In this document: piece after piece, positions 1-10,410 of the stretch
How positions within the stretch are numbered: the first letter of the stretch is position 1
Layout of the letters: each line of letters opens with the position of its first letter
Source of the DNA: Oxalobacteraceae bacterium
GTDB lineage: Bacteria; Pseudomonadota; Gammaproteobacteria; Burkholderiales; Burkholderiaceae_D
Direction: 5' to 3'
Length of the DNA stretch: 50,815 nt
NCBI GenBank assembly: GCA_030698225.1
Contig: JAUYNR010000011.1
Span: 1 to 50,815, forward strand
The notes under the pieces: model-generated
Databases searched by the model: none
Seen by the model: the letters and a program-made list of their open reading frames with translations, nothing else
Told to the model about the DNA's origin: nothing
Made by a program: the position numbers and the translations under genes

Positions 1-69
<69 letters not shown>

Positions 70-103
70 CACCGCTCGCCGAATCCCATGATAAACCGAT
101 GCT

Positions 104-724
104 TCAGCTCTTCAGCGCCGCGTAGCTGGTCATCAGGTTGCGGTAGTCGGGGATGTGGTTGGACAGCAGCGTCGCCAGTCCTTCGACGTCGTTGCGCCAG
201 TCGCGGTGCAGTTCGCAGGCCACGCCGAACCAGTTGATCAGTTGCGCGCCAGCCTGCGACATGCGGTCCCAGGCGGAATGGCGGGCAATGTCGTTGAAGG
301 TGCCGGAGGCGTCGGTGACGACGAATACGTCGAACCCCTCTTCGATCGCCGACAGCGCCGGGAAGGCGACGCACACTTCGGTGACCACGCCGGCGATGAG
401 GAGCTGCTTGCGGCCCGTCGCCTTGATCGCCTTGACGAAGTCCTCGTTGTCCCAGGCGTTGATCTGGCCCGGGCGGGCGATGTAGGGCGCATCGGGGAAC
501 AGGCTTTTCAGTTCCGGCATCAGCGGGCCGTTCGGGCCCTGTTCGAAGCTGGTGGTCAGGATGGTCGGCAACTGGAAGTACTTCGCCAGGTCGGCGGTGG
601 CCAGCACGTTGTTGCGGAACTTGTCCGGATCGATGTCGCGCACCAGCGACAGCAGTCCTGCCTGATGGTCCACCAGCAGCATCACGGCGTTGTCCTTGTC
701 CAGCTTTTTGTAGGGCTTGTTCAT
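104..724 (-). CDS. isochorismatase-family cysteine hydrolase (YcaC-like)
   Basis: A 206-residue protein covering a whole isochorismatase-like hydrolase domain. The catalytic Asp is visible in LLVDHQ (D19) and the nucleophile in VVTEVCV (C118); IARPG around residue 84 is also typical of the YcaC subgroup. There is no signal peptide, so it should be cytosolic. The ATG at 724 follows a good AAGGAG ribosome site. It lies just downstream of the pirin gene on the same strand, and such hydrolase-pirin pairs opposite a LysR gene are common in proteobacteria; the two were probably one transcript before an insertion broke pirin. The natural substrate of YcaC-like hydrolases is mostly unknown, so no reaction is assigned. 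Confidence 0.88.
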   Translation of the reverse strand: MNKPYKKLDKDNAVMLLVDHQAGLLSLVRDIDPDKFRNNVLATADLAKYFQLPTILTTSFEQGPNGPLMPELKSLFPDAPYIARPGQINAWDNEDFVKAIKATGRKQLLIAGVVTEVCVAFPALSAIEEGFDVFVVTDASGTFNDIARHSAWDRMSQAGAQLINWFGVACELHRDWRNDVEGLATLLSNHIPDYRNLMTSYAALKS

Positions 725-821
725 GTCGTTCTCCTTGCGGTTGAGGGCCGTCAGCCTGCAAGGCGTCGGGCGGTGTGAGCCCTGCGCGCCCTGCGCGCCC
801 GGTGCGCGCAGGGGTGAAGAC

Positions 822-901
822 TCAGGCCACGGCAGTCTCGAAGCGCCCGCTGTTGAAGTCCTCGATCGCCTCGCGGATTTCCTCCTTCGTGTTCATCACG
901 A
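822..901 (-). pseudogene. 3' remnant of the pirin gene, cut off by an insertion
   Basis: On the minus strand this stretch reads VMNTKEEIREAIEDFNSGRF plus a few residues and a stop at 822-824. That is the standard C-terminal end of pirins, which runs GPFVMNT...GRF. It has no start or ribosome site of its own. Joining it at the duplicated CACGA (897-901 and 1201-1205, plus strand) to the frame ending at 1206 restores an uninterrupted pirin of about 290 residues, the usual family length. Confidence 0.85.
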
Positions 902-937
902 CGGATACACCCGACCGTGCAATCGCCACGGACACCC

Positions 938-1045
938 GTAGGTTGGGGTGAGCCAACGGCGATGCCCAACAAGCACCCGTCGATCACGCCCCACCTCCGG
1001 CTGAAGGTCGGCGTTGGGCATCGCCTGCGGCTCACCCCAACCTAC
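938..1045. repeat. inverted-repeat hairpin unit, copy 1
   Basis: Arms at 938-970 and 1013-1045 are reverse complements over about 33 bp, with a few mismatches around the middle (AACG against GCAG). The loop is about 42 bp. Transcribed RNA would fold into a long stem. Confidence 0.85.
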
Positions 1046-1088
1046 GGCCGTACGGATTCACCCGACCGCGCAATCGCCAAGGACACCG

Positions 1089-1196
1089 GTAGGTTGGGGT
1101 GAGCCAACGGCGATGCCCAACAACAACCCGTCGATCCATCGCCACCTCCGGCTGAAGGACGACGTTGGGCATCGCCTGCGGCTCACCCCAGCCTGC
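1089..1196. repeat. inverted-repeat hairpin unit, copy 2
   Basis: This is a second copy of the unit at 938-1045, shifted by 151 bp. Arms lie at 1089-1121 and 1164-1196. The outer end has drifted slightly (CCTGC in place of CCTAC). The two copies share most of the loop, including CACCTCCGGCTGAAGG. Confidence 0.85.
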
Positions 1197-1992
1197 GACT
1201 CACGAAGGGGCCGTAGCCGGCGATCGGTTCGTCGATGGGTTCGCCGGCCAGCAGCAGCACGCTGGCGTCGCTGTCTGCGGCGATCGAGAAGGTGCTGCCC
1301 TCGCGGTGGTACAGCGCCATCTGCGCCTCGCGCACCGGCTGGCTGCCGTTGGCGCGGATCAGGCCGTGCAGCACCACCAGCGCCAGCGTGTGGCCGTCCG
1401 GCACCGTCAGCTCGACGTTCGCACCGGCCTTCAGCTTCACGTCCCACACATCGACGGGCGTGAAGGTGCTGGCCGGGCCGCGATGGCCAAGATAATCGCC
1501 GGCGATGACGCGCAGATGTCCCGTGCCCCCGGGCAGTTCGACCACCGGAATGTCGGTCTTCGCCAGATGCTGGTAGCCCGGCGTGGCGCGCTTGTCGCGG
1601 GCCGGCAGGTTCACCCAGAGCTGCACCATTTCCAGCGGACCGCCGGTGCGCGTGAATTCGGGCGAGTGGAATTCCTCGTGGATGATGCCGGCACCGGCGG
1701 TCATCCACTGCACGTCGCCCGGGCCGATGACGCCGCCGGCGCCGGTCGAGTCCTGATGCGCCACCTCGCCGGCATATACGATGGTGACGGTTTCGAAGCC
1801 GCGGTGCGGGTGGCGGCCGACGCCGCGCGGCGTGTCCGACGGCTCGAATTCGGCCGGACCGGCGTAGTCGAGCAACAGGAAGGGGCTGACGTGGCGGCCC
1901 ATCGAGTCATACGAGAACAGCGAACGCACCGGAAAGCCGTCGCCGACCCAGTGACCGTTCGGTGCGCTGTACAGACCTGAAATCTTCTTCAT
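1183..1992 (-). pseudogene. pirin family protein, 5' portion, truncated by the repeat element
   Basis: The frame encodes 269 residues of a bicupin pirin. The N-terminal cupin has the metal-site motif HPHRGFET and, further on, GIIHEE, matching the His-His-His-Glu iron site of pirins. The ATG at 1992 has a GGAG site; the longer upstream frame to 2085 runs into the intergenic region and is not used. The last real residues are GYGPFV. After them the frame enters the inserted repeat, adds five foreign residues (SRRLG) and stops. About 24 native C-terminal residues are lost to the remnant at 822-901. The shortened protein could still fold because both cupins are present, so activity is uncertain. 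It is divergent from the LysR gene at 2129, a common arrangement for pirin control. Confidence 0.85.
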
Positions 1993-2128
1993 GGTGTTTC
2001 TCCCGTTCGTTGGCAGCGTTCCGTCGGAAGCGTGCTGCGTTGAGGTGAATACTAGATTCAGGACAATCAATGCACCAGACGGCAAAATGGCACTTCAGCG
2101 TTCCATGGGTGGAACGATGGAGGGTGCG

Positions 2129-3088
2129 ATGGCCACTGCAATGCAGGATCTGAACGATCTGTACTTCTTCACCCGGGTGGTCGAGCACGGCGGCTTTGCG
2201 CCGGCCGCGCGCGCACTCGACACGCACAAGTCGAAACTGAGCCGACGCATCGCGCTGCTCGAAGAGCGCCTCGGCGTGCGCCTGATCCAGCGCTCGACCC
2301 GGCGCTTCGCCGTGACCGAGATCGGTCAGGCCTATTACGGGCATTGCGTGGCGATGCGCGTCGAAGCCGAAGCGGCGCAGGAGGCGGTCGAGCGCACGCG
2401 TGCCGAGCCGCAGGGCATCGTCCGCCTGGCCTGTCCGACCGCGCTGCTCGAATACCAGGTGGCCGACATGCTGTCGCGCTACATGGCCGAGTGCCCGCGC
2501 GTGCAGATCCACGTCGAAAGTACCAACCGCCGCGTGGATGTGATCCGCGAAGGGTTCGACCTGGCGATCCGGGTGCGCTTTCCGCCGCTGGAAGACACCG
2601 ATCTTGTGATGAAGGTGCTTGGCGACAGCCACCAGAGGCTGGTCGCGCACCCGCAGCTGGTCGAGCCGCTGGGCGGCCCGTGCGTGCCGGCCGACCTGTC
2701 GGCGCTGCCCAGCGTCGCCTGGGGGCCGGCGCAGCGCGAACACCGCTGGAATCTGCAGGGGCCGGACGGTGCCAGCGCCCAGGTGGTGCATGCACCGCGG
2801 CTGGTCACCGACGACCTTTCGGCACTGCGCAGCGCCGCATTGCACGGCGTCGGGGTCGCGCAGTTGCCGACCATGATGGTGCGCGACGACATCGATGCGG
2901 GTCGCCTGATCGATGTGCTGCCGCGCTGGGCACCGCGCAGCGGCATTGCGCACGTGGTGTTTCCGTCGCGCCGCGGCCTGCTGCCGGCGGTACGCGGGCT
3001 GGTCGACGCGCTGAGCCGGGGTTATCAGGTGGCCGAGGCGCCGGCGTCTGCATGCGCACAAGCGGGCGTTGCCCCCGTTGCGCCTTGA
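2129..3088 (+). CDS. LysR-family transcriptional regulator
   Basis: A 319-residue LysR regulator: N-terminal winged helix (DLNDLYFFTRVVEHGG, then ALDTHKSKLSRRIALLEERLG) and a C-terminal substrate-binding domain starting near residue 90. The ATG at 2129 is chosen because GGAGGG lies just upstream and homologues begin close to the DLNDL motif; an ATG at 2117 is an alternative, and the frame's extension to 1991 overlaps the pirin start and is rejected. It is transcribed away from pirin with about 136 bp between the starts, so it probably controls pirin and the hydrolase from that interval. The effector is unknown. Confidence 0.9.
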   Translation: MATAMQDLNDLYFFTRVVEHGGFAPAARALDTHKSKLSRRIALLEERLGVRLIQRSTRRFAVTEIGQAYYGHCVAMRVEAEAAQEAVERTRAEPQGIVRLACPTALLEYQVADMLSRYMAECPRVQIHVESTNRRVDVIREGFDLAIRVRFPPLEDTDLVMKVLGDSHQRLVAHPQLVEPLGGPCVPADLSALPSVAWGPAQREHRWNLQGPDGASAQVVHAPRLVTDDLSALRSAALHGVGVAQLPTMMVRDDIDAGRLIDVLPRWAPRSGIAHVVFPSRRGLLPAVRGLVDALSRGYQVAEAPASACAQAGVAPVAP

Positions 3089-3245
3089 CGATCGACCGCG
3101 CGTACGGCGCGGGCTGCCGCGCGCGCGATCCGCACGACACATTGTCAGGAACCACCGCGCGGGCGGAGACTGTCGCCATCGGATCATTGGCGGCAGCGCC
3201 GTTCTTTCGCCTGCCGTTCGATTTTTCTCTACCGCTGGAGGTGGC

Positions 3246-5087
3246 ATGAGCCGGCAAGGCATTACCGGTGAAGCATTGCTCGAAGCGTTGCGCACGCAAC
3301 GTGCGTTCGGGACGCTTGATCCAGCGGTGCTTGCCGGCGTCGCTGCGGTCATGCACGTAAAGGCCTTCTCCGCGGATGACCTGCAGGACGATTTTGAAGG
3401 GCTCTACTTCATCGTCAGCGGGGAGGTGCGCCTGATCGATGCTGACAGTCGAACCGAGGTTGCGCTGCGGCCGGGTGAGCTGTTCGGTTACGGCACGCCG
3501 GCGAACGCTGTGGGTGCCTGGTCGGCCAGGGTGTCCGACGACGCACTGCTGGCACGGGTTGCGAGCACCGATGTCGATGCGCTGTGCTCGGCGCAGCCGT
3601 CGCTGCGATGCTTCATCGCACCGGAGGCGAACGTGGTCGCGGACGCGCATCCGGCCCCGCCGGGCATGAATCTGCTGCCGACGTCGGTGCGCGCGCTGCT
3701 CAAGCGCGGCCCCGTCACGCTGCCGCCCGATACCTCGATCCGCGATGCCGCGACGCTGATGACCGAGCAACGCGTGTCGTCCGTACTGATCGTGTCGCAT
3801 GGGCGCCTGTCGGGCGTGGTGACGGATCGCGACCTGCGCAGCCGCGTGATTGCACAGGGCACCGACACGTCGCGCCCGCTCAGCGACATTGCCACGCCGC
3901 GGCCGCTGACGATAGACGTACGGAATCCGGCTTTCGAGGCCCTGTTGCTGATGACGCGCCACAACATTCATCACGTGCCGGTAACGGACGGCGATGCACT
4001 GATTGGCGTGATCACGGCGACTGACCTGAACGCGCATCACAGCACGTCTCCAGTCTTTCTGGCGGGCGAAATCTACAAGCAGGACACGCTCGAAGGCCTC
4101 GCCGCTGCCGCTGCACGCGTCGGACTGCTGCAGCAGAATCTGGCCGCATCCGGCGCTTCGGCATACAGCAGCGGGCGCATGATCACGGCCATCACCGACG
4201 CCATTACCTGCCGGCTGCTGCAGCTGGCCGAGGCAAAACTGGGGCCGCCCCCGGTCGAGTACGTCTGGGTGGCAGCCGGATCGCAGGCACGCAGCGAGCA
4301 GACCGCCAGGTCTGACCAGGACAACTGCATGGTCATCGACGATGCCTTCGATCCCGCGCGTCACGGCGAATATTTCAACGCGCTGTCCGTATTCGCGTGC
4401 GACGGCCTGGCTGCCTGCGGATACATTCACTGCCCGGGCGAAATGATGGCGAGGACGGATCTGTGGCGGCAGCCGACGTCGCGCTGGCTGCAGTATTTCC
4501 GCAAGTGGACGGACGAACCCGACCCCAAGGCGCTGATGCTCACCTGTGTGTTCTTCGACCTCAGGGCGATCTACGGCAAGGCGTCCCTGCTCGATGAACT
4601 GCGGCGCGACATGCTGTCGATGACGCAGGGCAGGCGCATGTTCCTCGCCCATATGGTCGGCAATGCGCTCACCCACACGCCCCCGCTGGGCCTGTTCCGT
4701 GCGATTTCGACGATACGCGCCGGCGAGCACCGCGGCACCATCGACTTCAAGCACAGCGGCATCGTTCCGGTGGTCGATCTCGCCCGCGTCTATGCGCTGG
4801 CCGGCGGGCACGAAGCCATCAATACGTACGACCGGCTGGATGTGGCGGCGACGAGTGGCGAAATCAGCGGGCAAAGCGCGCGCGACCTGCGCGAAACGCT
4901 GGAATTCATTGCCCGGATACGCATCCGGCATCAGGTCAGTCAGATTGCGGCCGGGCTGACGGCCGACAACTTCGTCAAACCGGACGAACTGTCGAACTTC
5001 GAACGCAGCCAGCTCAAGGATGCCTTCGGTGTGGTGCATACCCTGCAGAGCGTCCTGGGGCAGCGTTACCAGGCGGGACGGTTCTAG
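3246..5087 (+). CDS. cyclic-nucleotide-binding / CBS / DUF294 nucleotidyltransferase-like protein
   Basis: A 613-residue cytosolic signalling protein. Domains in order: a cNMP-binding-like beta roll (about residues 30-120, FIVSGEVRLID), two CBS domains (about 155-275, with VVTDRDLRSRV and GVITATDLNAH), a DUF294 GlnD-like nucleotidyltransferase domain (GSQARSEQTARSDQDN, about residue 345) and the DUF294 C-terminal helical domain. The ATG at 3246 follows GGAGG. DUF294 proteins are thought to transfer nucleotides to a protein partner, by analogy with GlnD; the target is unknown. It faces the exonuclease-like gene with a 4-bp overlap of 3' ends. In many proteobacteria this pair sits beside acetate-type symporters and a symporter-kinase, as it does here, so a role in acetate uptake control is inferred. 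Confidence 0.88.
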   Translation: MSRQGITGEALLEALRTQRAFGTLDPAVLAGVAAVMHVKAFSADDLQDDFEGLYFIVSGEVRLIDADSRTEVALRPGELFGYGTPANAVGAWSARVSDDALLARVASTDVDALCSAQPSLRCFIAPEANVVADAHPAPPGMNLLPTSVRALLKRGPVTLPPDTSIRDAATLMTEQRVSSVLIVSHGRLSGVVTDRDLRSRVIAQGTDTSRPLSDIATPRPLTIDVRNPAFEALLLMTRHNIHHVPVTDGDALIGVITATDLNAHHSTSPVFLAGEIYKQDTLEGLAAAAARVGLLQQNLAASGASAYSSGRMITAITDAITCRLLQLAEAKLGPPPVEYVWVAAGSQARSEQTARSDQDNCMVIDDAFDPARHGEYFNALSVFACDGLAACGYIHCPGEMMARTDLWRQPTSRWLQYFRKWTDEPDPKALMLTCVFFDLRAIYGKASLLDELRRDMLSMTQGRRMFLAHMVGNALTHTPPLGLFRAISTIRAGEHRGTIDFKHSGIVPVVDLARVYALAGGHEAINTYDRLDVAATSGEISGQSARDLRETLEFIARIRIRHQVSQIAAGLTADNFVKPDELSNFERSQLKDAFGVVHTLQSVLGQRYQAGRF

Positions 5088-7264
5088 TACTTCAACCGCG
5101 CGTAATACGTCTGCTGCGCCGCCTCGCGCGCTTCGCCCAGCGTGTGGATGCCCTTTTCGGCGAGCAGCGGAATCAGCCGCAGGAACACCTCGGCGGTGAC
5201 GATGGCGTCGCCGAGCGCCGTGTGGCGGCCGATGACGGTGATGTCGAAGCGCTCGGCAATGGCTTCCAGCCGGTGCGATTCCTGATTCGGGTGCACCAGC
5301 GCCGACAGCAGCAGCGTGTCCAGCACCGGCTGTTCGAAGCGCAGGCCGGTGGCGGTCTCCTTCAGTTGCAGGAAGCGCATGTCGAAGGCCGCGTTGTGGG
5401 CCACCAGCACGGTGTCCTGCGCGAACGCATGGAAGGCCGGCAGCACGGCGGCAATGGTCGGCTGACCGTCCACCTGGACCTGCGTGATGCCGTGGATCGG
5501 GATCGAGGCGGCAGGAATCTTCCGCTGTGGGTCCACCAGTTGTTCGAAACTTTCCTGCCTCAGCAGCTTGCCATTGACGATGCGCGCGGCGCCGATCTGG
5601 ATGATTTCGTCGCCCTCGCCCGGATTCAGTCCGGTGGTTTCGGTGTCGAATACCGTGTAGGTCAGCTCGGTCAACGGGCGGTCGGCCAGCGTGCGACTCG
5701 ACTCGGTCGAGCGGAACAGGTCGAAGTCGTAATACTCGGGGCGGCTGCCCTGCGGCACGAAGGTGGCGGTGTCGAGCTGTTCGCGTTCGCTGGCCAGCGG
5801 CAGCAGGAAGCGGAAGAAGGCGCGGTGGCGCACGCGTTCGCGCTCGAGCCAGAATTCGCCGCCGTGGCGCTCGACCACGTCGCGCACCGACAGCGGCGAT
5901 CGTTCGCTGCCTGTGGTCATGCCGTCCACCTGCCAGTTCATCACCGTTTCGGTGCTCATGGTCTGGCCTTGCCAGATCAGGTCGAGGTGCGCGCGCGCGC
6001 CCTGCGGCGCCGCGCCGAGCCGCAGCTGCACGGTACGGATGTCGTACTCGTCGGCCAGCCGGTAAGCCAGACAGGCGAGCGCCTGCAGCAGCGAAAAGCT
6101 GTCCACCTTGAGCCACAGCGAACCGTCAACCTCGTCGGCCGCGGCGCGTGGCGCGCCCAGCGATTCGATGCGCCGCAGCGCGGCCGACACCAGGTCGGCG
6201 CCGAGCATGTCTTCCAGCGGCCAGCGCGCCTTGATGCCGCGCGTGGATTCATCGGCGAGCTTGCCCACCCGCGCGCTCATGGCGCCGACCTCGTCGCGGA
6301 TGACGCCGTGGAAGCGCTCGCGCATCGCTGTGTCGAGATCGGGGAAGTCGAGCATGTCGATGGCCGCCTGCATGTTGGCGAGCGAGGCGCGGCTGCCTTC
6401 GGTCAGGCCGAGCAGCAGCCGGTCGCGCGCCGATTCTTCTTCGAAGTCGCGCGTGATGTTGTCGAGCATCAGCACGAAGCCGCCGATGCTCATGTCGTCG
6501 CTCTCGCCGCCCGCCCGCACCGGCGTCATCTGCGCGCGCAGCAGCTGGCCGGCGCGCGTGGTGGTGACGAACTGCGCCGACGGGCTGGCCACGCCGCGCA
6601 GCATGCGCTGCTGGATGTTCTCCAGCGCATGCGCCACCAGCTTGCGGTCGAACACGGTGTAGATCGAGCGGCCGAGACCGATCAGTTCGGCACCCGAGGC
6701 GACCGCCGGCGCGTCGGACAGCGCGCGGAACTGCAGGCGGGCGCGGTTGTTGTAGAGCAGGATGCGGCCGTCGAGATTGCACACGACAACGCTCTGCGTC
6801 AGCTCGGACATCAGCGCGGCCAGCCGGCTGCGCTCCTGTTCGACGCTGCGACTGGCTTCGCGCACTTGTTGCGCGATGTCGGCGCGCAGCAGGGCACGCT
6901 GTTCGGCGAAACCGGAAATGACGTCGGCCAGCGCCCGGTTTTCCGCCGCACCCTGCGGCGTCAGGGTGCGCTGTACGTCGGCGCCGAGCAGGATGCGTGC
7001 CTCGTCGAGCAGCCGAGCGGGTGCGACGATGTAATGCCGGTACAGGGCGTTCAACCCCGCGGCGGCAATCAGCAGCACGAACACCAAAGTCATGCCGGCC
7101 AGCGGCAGCCGGCTGCCGATGAGCACGCCCACCGTGTCGCGCTCGGCCGGTTCGAGCGTGAGCCAGAGCAGCGCACCGCTGACCAGCGCCCAGCCGATCA
7201 TGACCAGCGCCAGTGCTGCCAGTGCCAGCAGCACGCGGCGGTCCGGGCGCAGCCGCGGGTTCAC
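5084..7264 (-). CDS. membrane-anchored PAS protein with C-terminal DEDDh 3'-5' exonuclease domain
   Basis: A 726-residue protein. Two N-terminal membrane helices (about 10-35 and 53-70) are followed by a HAMP/coiled-coil-like stretch, a PAS-like domain (about 160-265), a region resembling a histidine-kinase core without a clear phospho-acceptor motif, and an exonuclease domain from about residue 530. The exonuclease has all DEDDh signatures: [15 protein letters not shown] and HTALGDA. The start is GTG at 7264, overlapping the stop of the response-regulator gene as GTGA, which implies coupled translation. Families of this type are often annotated as a PolC- or epsilon-like exonuclease, but the membrane anchor argues against replication. 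A role in nucleotide or RNA turnover linked to signalling is a guess. Confidence 0.82.
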   Translation of the reverse strand: MNPRLRPDRRVLLALAALALVMIGWALVSGALLWLTLEPAERDTVGVLIGSRLPLAGMTLVFVLLIAAAGLNALYRHYIVAPARLLDEARILLGADVQRTLTPQGAAENRALADVISGFAEQRALLRADIAQQVREASRSVEQERSRLAALMSELTQSVVVCNLDGRILLYNNRARLQFRALSDAPAVASGAELIGLGRSIYTVFDRKLVAHALENIQQRMLRGVASPSAQFVTTTRAGQLLRAQMTPVRAGGESDDMSIGGFVLMLDNITRDFEEESARDRLLLGLTEGSRASLANMQAAIDMLDFPDLDTAMRERFHGVIRDEVGAMSARVGKLADESTRGIKARWPLEDMLGADLVSAALRRIESLGAPRAAADEVDGSLWLKVDSFSLLQALACLAYRLADEYDIRTVQLRLGAAPQGARAHLDLIWQGQTMSTETVMNWQVDGMTTGSERSPLSVRDVVERHGGEFWLERERVRHRAFFRFLLPLASEREQLDTATFVPQGSRPEYYDFDLFRSTESSRTLADRPLTELTYTVFDTETTGLNPGEGDEIIQIGAARIVNGKLLRQESFEQLVDPQRKIPAASIPIHGITQVQVDGQPTIAAVLPAFHAFAQDTVLVAHNAAFDMRFLQLKETATGLRFEQPVLDTLLLSALVHPNQESHRLEAIAERFDITVIGRHTALGDAIVTAEVFLRLIPLLAEKGIHTLGEAREAAQQTYYARLKY

Positions 7265-7635
7265 GTCGCCGGCTCCAGCATCGAGCGCACCTTCTGTACC
7301 AGTTCGCGCGTCGAGAACGGCTTGGTCACGTAGGCGTCGGCGCCCAGCGCCAGCCCTTTCGCGACGTCGGTGTCGCGCCCCTTCGCGGTGAGCATCAGGA
7401 TGCGGATGTCCTTGAGCGCGTCCTGCGCGCGCACTTCCTGGCAGACCTCGAAGCCGGTCTTGCCGGGCATCATCACGTCGAGCAGCACCAGATCGGGCCG
7501 GGTGGCGACGATGGCGGCCAGCGCTTCGACGCCGTCGCGTGCGACGCTCACCTCGTAGCCTTCGCGCTTCATCAGGAACTCGAGCGAAATCAGTATGTTC
7601 GGCTCGTCATCGGCAATCAGAATCTTGTGTGTCAC
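7261..7635 (-). CDS. CheY-like single-domain response regulator
   Basis: A 124-residue receiver domain with no output domain. The acidic pair is in IADDEPN, the phospho-acceptor Asp in [10 protein letters not shown], and the conserved Thr and Lys in MLTAKG and VTKPFS. The start is GTG at 7635, supported by a strong AGGAGG 12 bp upstream; the longer frame to 7899 is a shadow of the kinase gene. It lies 34 bp downstream of the symporter-kinase, which is its likely phosphodonor, and overlaps the exonuclease gene by 4 bp. It probably acts by protein-protein contact, possibly on its operon neighbours. Confidence 0.92.
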   Translation of the reverse strand: MTHKILIADDEPNILISLEFLMKREGYEVSVARDGVEALAAIVATRPDLVLLDVMMPGKTGFEVCQEVRAQDALKDIRILMLTAKGRDTDVAKGLALGADAYVTKPFSTRELVQKVRSMLEPAT

Positions 7636-7669
7636 GGCAGTCTTCCTCCTCCTGATCCGCGTCGGTCCA

Positions 7670-10408
7670 TCATGCCGGCGGACTTTCCTGTGTATTCCAA
7701 GGTAGATGGAAGCTGACACAGGTGCCTTGCCCTGGATCAGCTTCCAGCCACATGTGTCCGCCGAAATGTTCGACGATCTGCCGGCTGATCGGCAGTCCCA
7801 GGCCGGTGCCCTGGGGCCGCGTGATGCCGTCGCCGCCCTGATGGAATTTCTCGAATACCAGCTTCTGCTGGTCGGGCGGAACGCCCGGCCCGTTGTCATG
7901 CACGTCGACCGTGATGCCGCGACCGTCGGAGTGCATGCGCACGTCGACCCGCCCGCTGCCGCGCGGCACGAACTTGGCGGCGTTCGACAGCAGGTTGAGC
8001 ACGACCTGGGTCAGCCGGTCCGGGTCGGCGCGCAGCGTGCGCAGGTGCGGCGGGGCGTGCAGCACGACCGTCGACCCGCGTTCGCGGAACACCTCGTGCG
8101 TTGTTTCGATGGCCTGTTCGACCAGCGCGCGCAGGTCGACGTCGGTGTTGTGCCATTCGGCATGGCCCGACTCGATCTTCGCCATGTCGAGCACCTGGTT
8201 GACCAGGCGGGTCAGGCGCTCGGTCTCGGCGACGATGATGCCGAGGAAATGCTGGCGTTGTTCGACGTCCATCGCCGGGTCGTCGACCATCAGTTCCGAC
8301 AGCGCGCGGATCGAGGTCAGCGGCGTACGCAGTTCGTGCGTGACCGAGGACATGAAGTCGTCCTTCAGCCGGTCCAGGCTCTTCAACTGGTCGTTGGCGG
8401 CGCGCAGTTCGGCGGTGGCGCGTTCGAGCGAGCGCGACTTGTCTTCCAGCGCGTGCGAATAGGCGCGCAGCTGCGAAGCTTCGTCGAGGATGCGCATCAC
8501 GTCGTCGAGCCCGAGCGCTTCTTCCTCGACCACCGAGGCCACCATCACCCGCGCCGAGGCGCTGCCGATGGCGCCGGCGAGCTGGGTTTCGACGAACTGC
8601 ACCAGCCGGGCGTCCGGCTTGATCTGGTCGACCCGGGTCGCGCCGACGCGTGCCGCGTAGTCCTCGAACAGTTGCTGCGCGCGGGCGGCGCCAAGAAAGC
8701 GGGCGACCAGCGGCTGCAGTTCGGCCACTTCGGCGCGGCCGCGCCAGAACACCGGCCCGCTGCTGGCGGTGCGCTCGAACACGTCGACGAACAGCAGCGC
8801 CTGGCTGGTTTCGCCGGCCGACGGGATACGCCACAGCGACACCCCCACGTAGGCGCCGATATTGAGCAGCAGGCTCCAGAACAACGAATGCGTCAGGTTG
8901 TCGAGCCCGGCCAGGCCGAGCAACTGTTCGGGCTTGAGCAGCGCGATGCCCCATGGGCCGTGTTCGAGGAAGCTGGCGTCCAACCAGCCCGATTTGGCGA
9001 TCGACGGCAGCATCAGCGTCCACGCCCAGGCAGCAAAGCCGGCGCTCAGCCCGGCCATCGCACCGCCCTGCGTGCCGCCCTTCCAGTACATGCCGCCGAG
9101 CACGGCCGGCGCGAACTGCGCGACGGCGGCGAAGCTGATGAGGCCGATGCTCACCAGCGCGTAGGCCTCGCCAGCGACGTGGAAATAGACGTAACCCAGC
9201 AGCATCACGCTGAGGATGGCGGCCCGGCGGATGCGCAGCAGCAGGCCCGTCAGATCGCCGGCGGCGCGCGCGCCGTAGCGACGGGTACGCAGCAGCAGCG
9301 GCATGACCAGGTCGTTGCACACCATGGTCGATACCGCGATGGTTTCGACGATCACCATGCCGGTCGCTGCAGACAGCCCGCCGATGAAGGCCACCAGCGC
9401 CAGCGTGTGCTGGCCGTGAGCGAGCGGGATCGACAGCACGAAGGTTTCCGCGTCGCGCACGCCGGGGCCGAAGTACAGCAGGCCGCCGAGCGCGATCGGC
9501 AGCACGAACAGGTTGATCAGCAGCAGGTACAGCGGGAATACCCAGACGGCGCGCCGCAGATGGCGCTCGTCCACGTTCTCGACCACCATCACCTGGAACT
9601 GGCGCGGCAGGAAGATGACCGACAGCATCGACAGCACGGTCATCGCGAACCATTGTTCGTAGGCGAACGGGCGGCCCTGTTCGAGGCCGAGCAGCGGGCG
9701 CAGGTCGGGGTGGGCGAGGGCGCGGCCGAACAGGTCGCCCAGGCCGTCGAACACCGAGTAGCTGACGAACAGGCCGACGGCGACGAAGGCGAGCAGCTTC
9801 ACCACCGACTCGAAGGCGATGGCCGCCACCATGCCTTCGTGCCGCTCGGTGGTGTCGAGGTGGCGCGTGCCGAACACCATGGTGAAGCCGGCCAGCGCGA
9901 GGGCGACGTACAGCGTGCTGTCGCGCCACCATTGCGCCGCCCCGGCGGCGCTCTCTCCCGGAAGCGCGGTAAGGACGGCGTAGCCACTGGAGACCGCCTT
10001 CAACTGCAGTGCGATGTAGGGAACGATGCCGACCACGGTGATCAGTGTCACCAGCCCGGCCAGCAACGGGCTCTTGCCGTAGCGGCTGGCAACGAAGTCG
10101 GCGATCGAGGTGATGCGGTAGGTGCGGGCGATGCGGATCATCTTGCGCACCACCATCCACGCCAGCACCATCGCCAGCGTCGGCCCGAGGTATATCGGAA
10201 GGAACCACACGCCCGAGGTCGAGGCGCGCCCGACGCTGCCGAAGTAGGTCCAGGCGGTGCAATACACGGCCATCGACAGTGCATACACCCAGGCGTTGCC
10301 GATCACCGAGCGCCCCTGCCGAGCCCGATGGTCGCCGTACCAGGCGACGGCGAACAGCAGCAGCAGGTAGGCGAATGAGGTACCGACGAGCAGCGGGGCG
10401 GACAGCAT
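7670..10408 (-). CDS. sodium/solute symporter-type sensor histidine kinase (CbrA-like)
   Basis: A 912-residue membrane sensor. The first 500 or so residues are a sodium:solute symporter fold with about 12-13 helices. The C-terminal 250 residues are a complete kinase: [14 protein letters not shown] (H box, phospho-His), [13 protein letters not shown] (N box), [11 protein letters not shown] (G1) and [10 protein letters not shown] (G2). The chosen ATG at 10408 begins [12 protein letters not shown], directly after the stop of the small gene at 10411; the longer frame would start inside that gene. Kinases of this shape, such as CbrA, link substrate transport or sensing to gene control. Its partner should be the receiver protein at 7261, and its likely target the acetate-type symporter genes nearby. 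Confidence 0.92.
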   Translation of the reverse strand: MLSAPLLVGTSFAYLLLLFAVAWYGDHRARQGRSVIGNAWVYALSMAVYCTAWTYFGSVGRASTSGVWFLPIYLGPTLAMVLAWMVVRKMIRIARTYRITSIADFVASRYGKSPLLAGLVTLITVVGIVPYIALQLKAVSSGYAVLTALPGESAAGAAQWWRDSTLYVALALAGFTMVFGTRHLDTTERHEGMVAAIAFESVVKLLAFVAVGLFVSYSVFDGLGDLFGRALAHPDLRPLLGLEQGRPFAYEQWFAMTVLSMLSVIFLPRQFQVMVVENVDERHLRRAVWVFPLYLLLINLFVLPIALGGLLYFGPGVRDAETFVLSIPLAHGQHTLALVAFIGGLSAATGMVIVETIAVSTMVCNDLVMPLLLRTRRYGARAAGDLTGLLLRIRRAAILSVMLLGYVYFHVAGEAYALVSIGLISFAAVAQFAPAVLGGMYWKGGTQGGAMAGLSAGFAAWAWTLMLPSIAKSGWLDASFLEHGPWGIALLKPEQLLGLAGLDNLTHSLFWSLLLNIGAYVGVSLWRIPSAGETSQALLFVDVFERTASSGPVFWRGRAEVAELQPLVARFLGAARAQQLFEDYAARVGATRVDQIKPDARLVQFVETQLAGAIGSASARVMVASVVEEEALGLDDVMRILDEASQLRAYSHALEDKSRSLERATAELRAANDQLKSLDRLKDDFMSSVTHELRTPLTSIRALSELMVDDPAMDVEQRQHFLGIIVAETERLTRLVNQVLDMAKIESGHAEWHNTDVDLRALVEQAIETTHEVFRERGSTVVLHAPPHLRTLRADPDRLTQVVLNLLSNAAKFVPRGSGRVDVRMHSDGRGITVDVHDNGPGVPPDQQKLVFEKFHQGGDGITRPQGTGLGLPISRQIVEHFGGHMWLEADPGQGTCVSFHLPWNTQESPPA

Positions 10409-10410
10409 GG

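Larger units (their letters stand above)
902..1200. mobile_element. 299-bp non-coding MITE/REP-like insertion inside pirin
   Basis: The element is bounded by a direct 5-bp duplication, CACGA at 897-901 and at 1201-1205. It holds no plausible gene. It consists of two tandem copies, offset by 151 bp, of a unit with two long inverted arms beginning GTAGGTTGGGGTGAGCC. It therefore looks like a small non-autonomous element, or a pair of them, moved by a transposase encoded elsewhere. Related GTAGGTTGGGGTGAGC repeats are known to be widespread in proteobacterial genomes. The insertion point between the Val and Met codons of pirin's PFVMNT motif is exact. Confidence 0.85.

Noticed and set aside
938..1196. 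CRISPR-like array in the repeat region at about 1 kb
   Set aside because: There are only two copies, each an inverted-repeat hairpin, with no short unique spacers and no cas genes. It is a duplicated MITE/REP unit.
2805..6116. A 1103-residue open frame on the minus strand
   Set aside because: It is antisense to the LysR and DUF294 genes and out of frame with the exonuclease gene. It is a by-product of high GC, with low-complexity Arg/Ala-rich translation and no domain.
7706..10378. An 890-residue plus-strand open frame
   Set aside because: It lies opposite the symporter-kinase, whose strand has clear kinase and transporter motifs. The shadow translation is rich in Gln, His and Arg and shows none.
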